Assembly (NCBI GenBank): GCA_958428235.1
Contig: CAUAFG010000030.1
Span: forward strand, 1-20,095
Reading direction: 5' to 3'
Origin: Faeciplasma sp900553675
GTDB lineage: Bacteria > Bacillota > Clostridia > Oscillospirales > Ruminococcaceae
DNA: 20,095 nucleotides
Part shown: positions 14,138-20,095 of the stretch, in pieces
How positions within the stretch are numbered: the first letter of the stretch is position 1
Layout of the letters: each line of letters begins with the position of its first letter
Notes under the pieces: generated by a model
What the model was told of the DNA's origin: nothing
Seen by the model: the letters and a program-made list of their open reading frames with translations, nothing else
Databases searched by the model: none
Position numbers and translations under genes: made by a program

Positions 14138-14361
14138 TGTGTTGAGTAATATCTGCTTCTTGCTGTATTTTAGGAACATTTTCTATTCTTTTCCATTCTA
14201 ATAATCAACAGCAAACCGTCCGTTTCATCACGAAGATTATTCGATACGTTTGTGATTCAACCTTTTTATTATTGTATTTTCCGCAGGCGCGGAAGCATCC
14301 CTGTTTAAAGGGTACAGAATGACCAAGACAGATATATGATATTTATAAAGGAAAGATAGCA
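14138..14361 (+). other. Long 5' leader with hairpins
   Basis: About 224 nt with no usable ORF lie between the predicted start and the first gene. Near the 3' end, TTCCGC (14279-14284) pairs with GCGGAA (14289-14294) across AGGC, and CCCT/AGGG form a second small stem around 14298-14312. No known riboswitch core was recognised and there is no T-tract. The ribosome binding site AAAGGAAAG is just before the ATG. Confidence 0.4.
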
Positions 14362-15006
14362 ATGCGAAAAAGTAATTATCAAAAGCAGAAAATACTGATT
14401 GTCGACGATTCCGAACTGAACCGCTCGATTCTTGCGGACATTCTGCAGGACGAGTATGAGATATTTGAAGCGGCAGACGGCGTTGAAGCTATATCCGTAA
14501 TCCAAAACCACTTTTTGGAGCTTTCGGCGGTGCTTTTGGATATTGTTATGCCCCGCATGAACGGCTTTGATGTTCTTTCGGTGATGAATCAGCGCCACTG
14601 GATAGAAGATCTGCCGGTTATAATTATTTCGGCAGAAAGCGGCTCGGGACAGATAGAGCGTGCCTACAACATGGGCGCAACCGACTTTATAATGTGTCCG
14701 TTCGACGCAGTGCTTGTTCATAGGCGTGTTGTAAACACCATTCTTTTATACACCAAGCAGAAAAAGCTTATGGGACTTGTTGTTGAGCAGGTGGACGAAA
14801 AGGAACGCCGCAGCAACATGATGGTTGATATCCTAAGCCATATAGTAGAGTTCAGAAACGGCGAAAGCGGTCAGCACATAATACATATCCGCACCTTCAC
14901 CGATATCATGCTTCGCCAGCTTCAGAAGATCACCGATAAATACGGGCTTACTCAGGCGGATATATCGCTTATCTGCCTTGCCTCCTCGCTTCATGATATA
15001 GGATAA
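14362..15006 (+). pseudogene. Fragment 1: receiver domain plus start of HD-GYP
   Basis: The first open segment (214 residues) is the only piece with the native start and ribosome binding site, so it is the part most likely to be made. REC has ILIVDDSELNRS, D in LLDIVMPRMNG and S in IIISAE. The usual KP(F) switch Lys is replaced by Cys (DFIMCPFDA). It ends at SLHDIG, inside the metal-binding HD motif, so the phosphodiesterase core is missing. At best it is a stand-alone receiver. Confidence 0.75.
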
Positions 15007-15615
15007 ATTGCGATAGACGAAAAAATCCTCAACAAGCCCGGAAGGCTCACTAAGGAAGAGTTTGAGGTTATGAAAACCCACTCGCTGATAGGCTCGCAGA
15101 TGCTTGAAAATCTCCCCGCCTATCAGGACGAGCGGCTGGTTAGAACAGCATGGGAGATATGCCGCTGGCACCACGAGCGATACGACGGCAGGGGCTATCC
15201 CGATGGGCTAAAGGGCGACGAGATTCCGATATCCGCGCAGATAGTAGCGCTTGCCGACGTTTACGACGCTTTGATAAGCGACCGCTGCTACAAAAAAGCT
15301 TACCCGCACAACGTTGCCATAAACATGATTTTAAACGGCGAATGCGGAGTGTTCAACCCGATACTAAAAGACTGCTTAAATCAGGTTGAGAGTATGCTGG
15401 GCAGCGAGTTTACAAGGGTTCAGCAAAGCGAAAACAAAATTGCCCGCAACGACCTTATAAGAGAGCTTCTTCACGGCGACAAGCTTACAGCCTCTGAGCG
15501 CTCGATTCAGCTTTTGGATCAGGAAAGAATGAAGTATAACATCTTTTCCACGATGACCAAGGAAATCCAGTTTGAATATACCATAAAAAATAATCAGCTT
15601 ATGGTTTCCTCATAG
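15007..15615 (+). pseudogene. Fragment 2: rest of the HD-GYP domain
   Basis: In-frame continuation carrying ILNKPGRLT, CRWHHERYDGRGYPDGLKGDEI (the GYP motif) and ALADVYDALISDR, all intact. The first in-frame ATG is 15070, without a clear ribosome binding site, so separate translation is unlikely. It ends at TAG 15613. Confidence 0.75.
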
Positions 15616-16431
15616 GGAGCGGACAGCTTAGGACTTGAAGAGGTTACAACCGACCCGCTGAACAACGAAAATGTTATCCGCCTGATAGAAGACAATCAGT
15701 TTGAAAGCATTCATACTGCAATACTTGCCACAACTCCAACGTCTCCAACGGTAAGCTTTGAGTGCAAGCTCAGAATCAACAGCCAGCCGCGATGGTATCA
15801 GGTGGTGGCGCTGTGCCTGTGGGCGGACGACAATCCGTCTGAGCGCACCGGCTTTATCGGCAAGGCGTTTGACATCAACGAGTCGCGGCTTAAACGTGAG
15901 GAGCTTGAGCATCAGGCAACCCACGACACCCTTACCGGTCTGTTAAACAGCACCAGTGCCAAGGAGCATATATCAAAGCTGTTAAAAGAAAATCCCGAAA
16001 GCAAATATGTTATGGCGTTCTTCGATTTAGATACCTTTAAGTCCATCAACGACACCTACGGTCATATGTTCGGAGACAGAATACTTAGGCAGGCTGCGGA
16101 TTCGCTTAAGGAAAGTGCCGGCAAAAACGCAGTCGTCGCGCGGATGGGCGGAGATGAGTTTATGGTCCTTCTTGAAAATCCGGAGGACAAGGTTAATGCG
16201 ATAGAACGCATCTTCAATTCGGTAAAGGGCTGCTACGACGGCATTCGGGTTAACATAAGCATGGGCATTGCCGAAACAAGCGCCGACTGCCACGACTACC
16301 GCTCGCTGTTCCACGCCGCCGACGAGGCTTTGTACTTTGCAAAGCGTCTGGGCAAAAACCGCTATTCATTCTATAACGATTCAATGCAGGGAACTCTTGT
16401 TTCGATGTTCCGTGATGAAAAGGATACATAA
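15616..16431 (+). pseudogene. Fragment 3: PAS-like segment plus GGDEF domain
   Basis: In-frame continuation with a PAS-like part (about 15616-15890) and a diguanylate cyclase domain: HDTLTGLLN, FFDLDTFKSINDTYGH, RMGGDEFMVL and FAKRLGKNRYSFY. The active-site GGDEF is intact. No inhibitory-site RxxD is evident. The first possible in-frame start of the usual kind is GTG 15802, with no ribosome binding site, so expression without read-through is doubtful. Confidence 0.75.
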
Positions 16432-16442
16432 GGAGGATTAAT

Positions 16443-16807
16443 ATGACATTGCAGGAATGCTACGAAGCCATTGGCGGAGACTATCAGGACGTTATCTCCA
16501 GACTGCGGAGCGACCGGTTGGTGCAGAAATTTGTACTTAAATTTCTGGACGACAGCAGCTTTGATCTGTTTGCAGCTCGATGGAAAGCAAAAACTACGAC
16601 GAGGCTTTCCGCGCCGTACACACAATAAAGGGCATATGCCAGAATTTGGGATTTAAGCGTCTGCAAAAATCCAGCTCGGAGATGTCCGACGCTCTGCGCC
16701 ACGGATGGACGCCGGAGGCTGACGCTCTCACGCCCGTTTTTAAGGAGGATTACACGCTGACAGCCAACGCAATCCGCGACTTCCGAAAGGAATGCGGGGG
16801 CGAGTGA
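16443..16807 (+). pseudogene. Hpt phosphotransfer protein with a -1 frame change
   Basis: A small histidine phosphotransfer protein that would carry phosphate between the hybrid kinase and the response regulator. It starts behind AAGGAGG, 11 nt after the GGDEF stop, and reads MTLQECYEAIGGDYQDV and RLVQKFVLKFLDDSSFDLFAA in one frame. The rest, ESKNYDEAFRAVHTIKG through RDFRKECGGE, is in the -1 frame. The shift must lie between 16565 and 16628. Unshifted translation stops at 16628 and loses the phospho-accepting His (CAC 16619-16621 in the shifted frame). The restored gene would be about 121 residues and would end 1 nt before the kinase ATG. Causes could be a 1-nt deletion, programmed -1 frameshifting (an AAAAA run at 16589-16593) or sequence error. 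Confidence 0.75.
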
Positions 16808-16808
16808 T

Positions 16809-19373
16809 ATGCGGGAAAAGGTAAAAATCGCGCATTTTCTGAGGGCAAGCCTTATAGTTGTTTGCGTTGTCTGCATTGCTGTTTTTACGATTCTGCCGAT
16901 CTTCTCCAAATATCAGAGCGAAAAGACCATAAGCCATGTTGGAAGCATCTACATGGAAAGCATGAACGAAAGAATATCCATGCACTTTTCCACCATGCTC
17001 GACCTGCGTATGACCCAGCTGAACACTCTTGCCGAAACCATACCTGGTGATGCCACCAAAGACAGTGCCGAGGTGAGGGAATGGCTTGAATACAACGGCA
17101 AGCTTCGCGGAATGGAGGCTGTTGCCTACTACTTCGACGACGGAAGCTATGAGATGATTTACGGCACACCGGTAACGCCGGCGAATCCCGAGACGTTTTA
17201 CAAAGCGGTAAGCTCGAATGAGAATACCGTGTCAATAGGAATCGATCCCGACGGCAATCAGTCCGCCACCATCGGCATTCCCTTTGAAATACAGCTTGAA
17301 GACGGAAGAAAAAGCATAGCCATTGCCGGCAGAATGCCGATTGATTACATAAGCGAAACCCTGTCGCTCGACGACGAGGACGCTTTGCTTTATTCCTTTG
17401 TTATCCGCATGGACGGAAGCTTTGTAATCCGCTCTGCCGGAGCTTACAGAGATAACTACTTCGACCGCGCAAGGGCTCTTTACGAAAGCGTAAACGGCAA
17501 AAAGGACGTTGAGCAGTTTATAACCGAGCTTAAAGCCGCAATGGAAGCCGACTCCGACTATTCCGCAATGTTCGTTATGGATGGCATACGGAATCAGATA
17601 TACTGCTCCAGCCTTCCGTATTCAGAGTGGTATCTGATTACCATTATGCCTTACGGAACGCTGAACGAGGTTGTAAAGGCTCAGAGCGAGCAGTCGCTGA
17701 CAATGTTTATAATAGGCTGCGGCATTATCCTTTTGGTTCTGATTGTGATATTTGTGCGCTACTTTGCTCTTAACAACAAGCAGATACGCGAGCTTGAGGA
17801 AGCGCGCCAGCAGGCTGTTCAGGCAAACAAGTCGAAGAGCGAATTCCTTTCAAACATGAGCCACGACATCCGCACGCCGATGAACGCAATCGTTGGCATG
17901 ACGGCAATTGCTCAGGCAAATATTGACAATACAAAGAGAGTTCAGGACTGCCTTAAAAAGATAGCCACGTCAAGCAGACATCTTTTAGGACTTATCAACG
18001 ACGTTTTAGATATGTCCAAAATTGAAAGCGGCAAGATGATTCTTAATGTCGAGCTGGTATCGCTTAAGGAGATAATGGAAAGCATTGTAAGCATAGTCCA
18101 GCCGCAGGTAAGAGCCAAGCAGCAGAAGTTTGACGTGATTATCCACGATATTACCTCGGAAAACGTTTTGTGCGACAGCGTCCGCTTTAATCAGATACTG
18201 TTAAATCTGCTTTCAAACGCCATAAAGTTCACGCCGGAGGGCGGAGCGATTGAGATGTCTCTGCACGAAAAGCCTTCCGAAAAGGGAGACGACTACGTTA
18301 AGATACTTCTTAAGGTCAAGGACACCGGCATTGGCATGACCGAGGAGTTTTTAAAGCACATTTTCGACTCCTTCACCCGCGAGGATAACAAGCGCGTAAG
18401 AAAAACCGAAGGTACCGGCTTGGGCATGACGATAACAAAATATATCGTCGACGCTATGGGCGGAACCATCGACATAAAGAGCGAGCCGGGCGTAGGCACC
18501 GAATTTAACATCGCCCTTGACTTTGAAAGATCCGGCGAGCAGGAGGAAATGATTCTTCCGCCGTTTACCATGCTGGTTGTTGATGACGATTCGCAGTTCT
18601 GCAAGAGTACCACCGAATCGCTTAAATCAATAGGAATAAGCGCGGAATGGGCGCTCGACGGCGAAACTGCCATCAGCATGGCAACTCATCATCACACCGC
18701 GCACAGCGACTATCACATGATTCTTTTAGACTGGAAGCTTCCTGGAATGGACGGCATTGAAACCGCCAGAAGGTTGCGCAGACAGCTTGGCAACGACGTT
18801 CCCATCCTTCTTATCTCCGCCTATGATTGCAGTGAGATAGAGGAGGAAGCGCGCGAGGCGGGAATAAGCGGATTCCTTTCAAAGCCGCTGTTTAAATCGA
18901 CTCTGTATTACGGTCTGAAGCCGTTTATAGACATTCCCGACAAGCCTGCTGACAGCCAGGGCAAGGATGATGACGGCGTAAGCTTCTCCGGCAAGCGCGT
19001 GCTTTTAGCCGAGGATAACGACCTCAACTGGGAGATTGCAAGAGAGCTTTTGCAGGACATCGGTTTAGAGCTTGACTGGGCAGAAAACGGTCAGATATGC
19101 ATAGACAAATTCACCGCTTCGCCGGTGGGATATTACGACGCTGTTCTGATGGACATCCGTATGCCCTTTAAGGACGGCTACGAAGCCACCGACGCCATAA
19201 GGCATATGCAGCGCGCAGACGCCAATCTGCCGATAATAGCCATGACAGCAGACGCTTTTGCCGAGGACGTCAAGAGGTGCTTAGAGCACGGCATGAACGC
19301 CCATGTGGCTAAGCCGATTGACGTTAAAGAAGTAGCAAAGCTGCTGACAAAGTTCTTCAACGAAAGAAAATAA
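16809..19373 (+). CDS. dCache hybrid sensor histidine kinase with two receiver domains
   Basis: An 854-residue membrane sensor kinase. TM1 is at about 15-33, a dCache-like extracytoplasmic sensor at about 34-292, and TM2 at about 297-319. HisKA has the phospho-His H352 in SNMSHDIRTPMN. HATPase follows, with NLLSNAIKF (N box), DTGIGM and GTGLGM (G boxes). REC1 spans about 587-700 (acceptor D641 in LLDWKLPGMDG, KP at 692). REC2 spans about 730-850 (D782 in LMDIRMP, KP at 835). All catalytic residues are present, but there is no Hpt domain, so it needs a separate Hpt protein. The ATG lies 1 nt after the stop of the frame-shifted Hpt gene, so its translation may have depended on coupling. A terminator follows. 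Confidence 0.93.
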   Translation: MREKVKIAHFLRASLIVVCVVCIAVFTILPIFSKYQSEKTISHVGSIYMESMNERISMHFSTMLDLRMTQLNTLAETIPGDATKDSAEVREWLEYNGKLRGMEAVAYYFDDGSYEMIYGTPVTPANPETFYKAVSSNENTVSIGIDPDGNQSATIGIPFEIQLEDGRKSIAIAGRMPIDYISETLSLDDEDALLYSFVIRMDGSFVIRSAGAYRDNYFDRARALYESVNGKKDVEQFITELKAAMEADSDYSAMFVMDGIRNQIYCSSLPYSEWYLITIMPYGTLNEVVKAQSEQSLTMFIIGCGIILLVLIVIFVRYFALNNKQIRELEEARQQAVQANKSKSEFLSNMSHDIRTPMNAIVGMTAIAQANIDNTKRVQDCLKKIATSSRHLLGLINDVLDMSKIESGKMILNVELVSLKEIMESIVSIVQPQVRAKQQKFDVIIHDITSENVLCDSVRFNQILLNLLSNAIKFTPEGGAIEMSLHEKPSEKGDDYVKILLKVKDTGIGMTEEFLKHIFDSFTREDNKRVRKTEGTGLGMTITKYIVDAMGGTIDIKSEPGVGTEFNIALDFERSGEQEEMILPPFTMLVVDDDSQFCKSTTESLKSIGISAEWALDGETAISMATHHHTAHSDYHMILLDWKLPGMDGIETARRLRRQLGNDVPILLISAYDCSEIEEEAREAGISGFLSKPLFKSTLYYGLKPFIDIPDKPADSQGKDDDGVSFSGKRVLLAEDNDLNWEIARELLQDIGLELDWAENGQICIDKFTASPVGYYDAVLMDIRMPFKDGYEATDAIRHMQRADANLPIIAMTADAFAEDVKRCLEHGMNAHVAKPIDVKEVAKLLTKFFNERK

Positions 19374-19392
19374 ATCCAAACAATCAAAAACA

Positions 19393-19436
19393 ACCGTCCC
19401 CCAAACGCGAACATAATCGCAGTGGGGACGGTTTTT
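19393..19436 (+). terminator. Rho-independent terminator after the hybrid kinase
   Basis: ACCGTCCCC (19393-19401) pairs with GGGGACGGT (19424-19432) around a 22-nt loop, followed by TTTT. It lies about 20 nt after the kinase stop. Confidence 0.85.
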
Positions 19437-19440
19437 GTAT

Positions 19441-19455
19441 GTTAGCAGTGCTAAC
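19441..19455. repeat. Short perfect palindrome
   Basis: GTTAGC-AGT-GCTAAC, six-bp arms with a 3-nt centre, just after the terminator. It could be an operator or a simple hairpin. The function is unknown. Confidence 0.4.
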
Positions 19456-19692
19456 AACTATATCAATCGCAGCTTCGCACTCACTTGCCTACCAATCCCC
19501 CATGTGGATGCGCTGGAGCACCAAAAAACATATTGTCCTTCAAAGGGCTACAAAGTACGCCCGCTCAAATGTTTAACGGGTTACTATGTATATTGATAGC
19601 AAACCCTCACCAAGGAACGGCAGTAAATTCAAGCCAGCGAACGCGAACGCTTGCAGGCAGTGAAAAGTGCGGAAAAGGGGTAGAGGGGTGAA

Positions 19693-19748
19693 GGAAAAAG
19701 CTGACGGCTCGAACCTTGTTATTTCCGTACTATTGTTTTGCCGTCAGC
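19693..19748 (-). terminator. Inverted repeat, possible minus-strand terminator
   Basis: GCTGACGGC (19700-19708) and GCCGTCAGC (19740-19748) are perfect 9-bp inverted arms with a 31-nt loop. Read on the minus strand, the stem is followed by TTTTT (19699-19695). It would end a leftward transcript from the hairpin-rich region at 19869-20039. Confidence 0.45.
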
Positions 19749-19868
19749 CGCCTTTCCTCCGTCGTTGGCATAACTTCGTCAAACAGGATACTTAGTGGTA
19801 TTAATCTATACCTTTGCTTGCAATATATGGACGGAAACGCACAACCTTTGTTTGGAGAACCGTGAGAA

Positions 19869-20039
19869 GCAGTAAGTGCTGCGCACTAACTGCGGACGGG
19901 GGAAATCCGCACTTTTGTTCGGATTTTTGGGTTCCCCCGCCCGCCCTTAGGTTCATCCCCCTTACCCCCTGCAGGCAGTAGGACAGATATCAATCGGCTC
20001 ACCCTGTGGAGCGAAGTGTCCTTACATACATCCCTGCAG
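19869..20039. other. Cluster of three strong hairpins (candidate structured RNA)
   Basis: Hairpin 1: GCAGTAAGTGC (19869-19879) with GCACTAACTGC (19883-19893), one A.A mismatch. Hairpin 2: GCGGACGGGGGAA (19892-19904) with TTCCCCCGCCCGC (19932-19944), one mismatch, and inner ATCCG/CGGAT (19905-19909, 19920-19924). Hairpin 3: CTGCAGG/CCTGCAG (19969-19975, 20033-20039) enclosing AGGACA/TGTCCT (19980-19985, 20017-20022) and GCTC/GAGC (19997-20000, 20009-20012). The strand is unknown. No Rfam family was recognised by eye. Confidence 0.5.
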
Positions 20040-20065
20040 ACTGAACTGTTACACTATAACTACAG

Positions 20066-20094
20066 TCGACAAACACCCTAAAAACTGATATAAT
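20066..20094 (+). promoter_or_regulatory. Promoter leaving the right edge
   Basis: TCGACA (20066-20071), a 17 bp spacer and perfect TATAAT (20089-20094), with a TGA extended -10 in front. The transcript starts outside the window, so a plus-strand gene should begin soon after the right end. Confidence 0.75.
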
Positions 20095-20095
20095 A

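Larger units (their letters stand above)
14362..16431 (+). pseudogene. REC-HD-GYP-PAS-GGDEF response regulator with two in-frame stops
   Basis: One continuous frame of 689 codons encodes a response regulator that would both degrade and make cyclic di-GMP. It is interrupted by TAA at 15004-15006 and TAG at 15613-15615. Domain order is REC (phospho-Asp in LLDIVMP), HD-GYP, a PAS-like segment and GGDEF. The TAA replaces the Lys of the HD-GYP signature HDIGK, and the reading continues IAIDEKILNKPG without any shift. The TAG follows MVSS, where a Trp (TGG) is plausible. The promoter and ribosome binding site are intact, so decay looks recent. Alternatives are sequencing error or stop-codon read-through. 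Intact genes in the window end normally at TAA and TAG, which argues against codon reassignment. Confidence 0.8.
19456..20065. other. Gene-free right-end region
   Basis: About 600 nt with no convincing gene: the short frames (for example 19485-19691) lack a ribosome binding site and recognisable domains. The region holds an inverted repeat at 19700-19748 and three consecutive hairpin structures at 19869-20039, described separately. C-rich stretches (19932-19970) alternate with hairpins. It could be a non-coding RNA locus or an interspersed repeat. Confidence 0.5.

Noticed and set aside
14270..14330. c-di-GMP-II riboswitch, suggested by GCGCGGAAGC and GTTTAAA strings
   Set aside because: The strings are out of the expected order relative to a closing stem, and no P1 pairing or pseudoknot could be found. 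The match is too weak to call.
14362..16431. Alternative genetic code reading TAA/TAG as sense codons
   Set aside because: Other genes in the window end cleanly at TAA (for example 1896, 2614 and 7223) and TAG (452), and no other gene has internal stops.
19441..19455. CIRCE (HrcA) operator
   Set aside because: TTAGCAGTGCTAA resembles CIRCE half-sites, but the arms are too short and the 9-nt spacer is missing. No heat-shock gene follows.
19485..19691. 68-codon plus-strand open frame in the right-end region
   Set aside because: No ribosome binding site and no recognisable domain. The region is rich in hairpins, and neighbouring frames look equally peptide-like. Non-coding or repeat sequence is the better explanation.
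19693..19748. RNase P RNA, because of GGAAAAAGCTGACGGC-like text
   Set aside because: The conserved RNase P blocks (GAGGAAAGTCC and the ACAGAA-type block) are absent from both strands in the right arrangement.

Overview
The window looks like chromosomal DNA from a gut-type Clostridia (Ruminococcaceae/Oscillospiraceae-like Firmicutes). This is an inference from strong GGAGG ribosome binding sites, TTGACA/TATAAT promoters with 16-17 bp spacers, PrsA and serine-hydrolase lipoproteins, an RNase M5 homologue, ECF sigma factors paired with DUF4179 anti-sigma-like proteins, and a DHHW/MBOAT pair. No species can be named from the sequence alone. All genes from 452 to 8890 are on the minus strand and all from 9710 to 19373 on the plus strand, so the two halves diverge from an intergenic region at about 8.95-9.64 kb.

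Left edge (1-451): no gene. Two complete and one cut-off TTGACA promoters point left off the window at a regular 107-110 bp spacing, with A-tract upstream elements. This is typical of an rRNA operon, which probably starts just outside. In both complete promoters the predicted +1 G begins a small hairpin with a GNRA loop. Then (452-4541) come two paralogous sigma/anti-sigma modules, each preceded by a minus-strand terminator and an ECF-type promoter (GTAAC-like -35, CGTCTAAT -10). The first module carries a ~90-nt near-palindromic hairpin in its leader. The two anti-sigma genes end in a 75-nt stretch that is almost identical at DNA level. Next (4654-8890) is an apparent operon holA - RNase M5-like - MBOAT O-acyltransferase - DHHW protein, with a TTGCAC/TATAAT promoter and a terminator.

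The central intergenic region (9072-9590) holds the most unusual structure seen here: a family of short modules in which an 8-9 nt word, an ~15-18 nt related linker and inverted copies of the word (usually doubled) recur. The word differs between module types, but its inverted partners change with it. Rightward genes are argS, followed by a 14-bp hairpin and a perfect 40-bp palindrome, then a PrsA-like foldase lipoprotein and a beta-lactamase-fold serine hydrolase lipoprotein.

The last block (14103-19373) is a phosphorelay and c-di-GMP signalling locus: a REC-HD-GYP-PAS-GGDEF protein, an Hpt protein and a dCache hybrid histidine kinase with two receiver domains. The first is interrupted by two in-frame stop codons (TAA at the Lys of the HDIGK motif, TAG at a probable Trp). 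The Hpt gene is split by a -1 frame change ahead of its phospho-accepting His. The kinase is intact, so the sensor appears cut off from its output unless the lesions are recoded or are sequence errors. The final 650 bp has no convincing gene but several strong hairpins and a good promoter (TCGACA-17-TATAAT, TGn) leaving the right edge.
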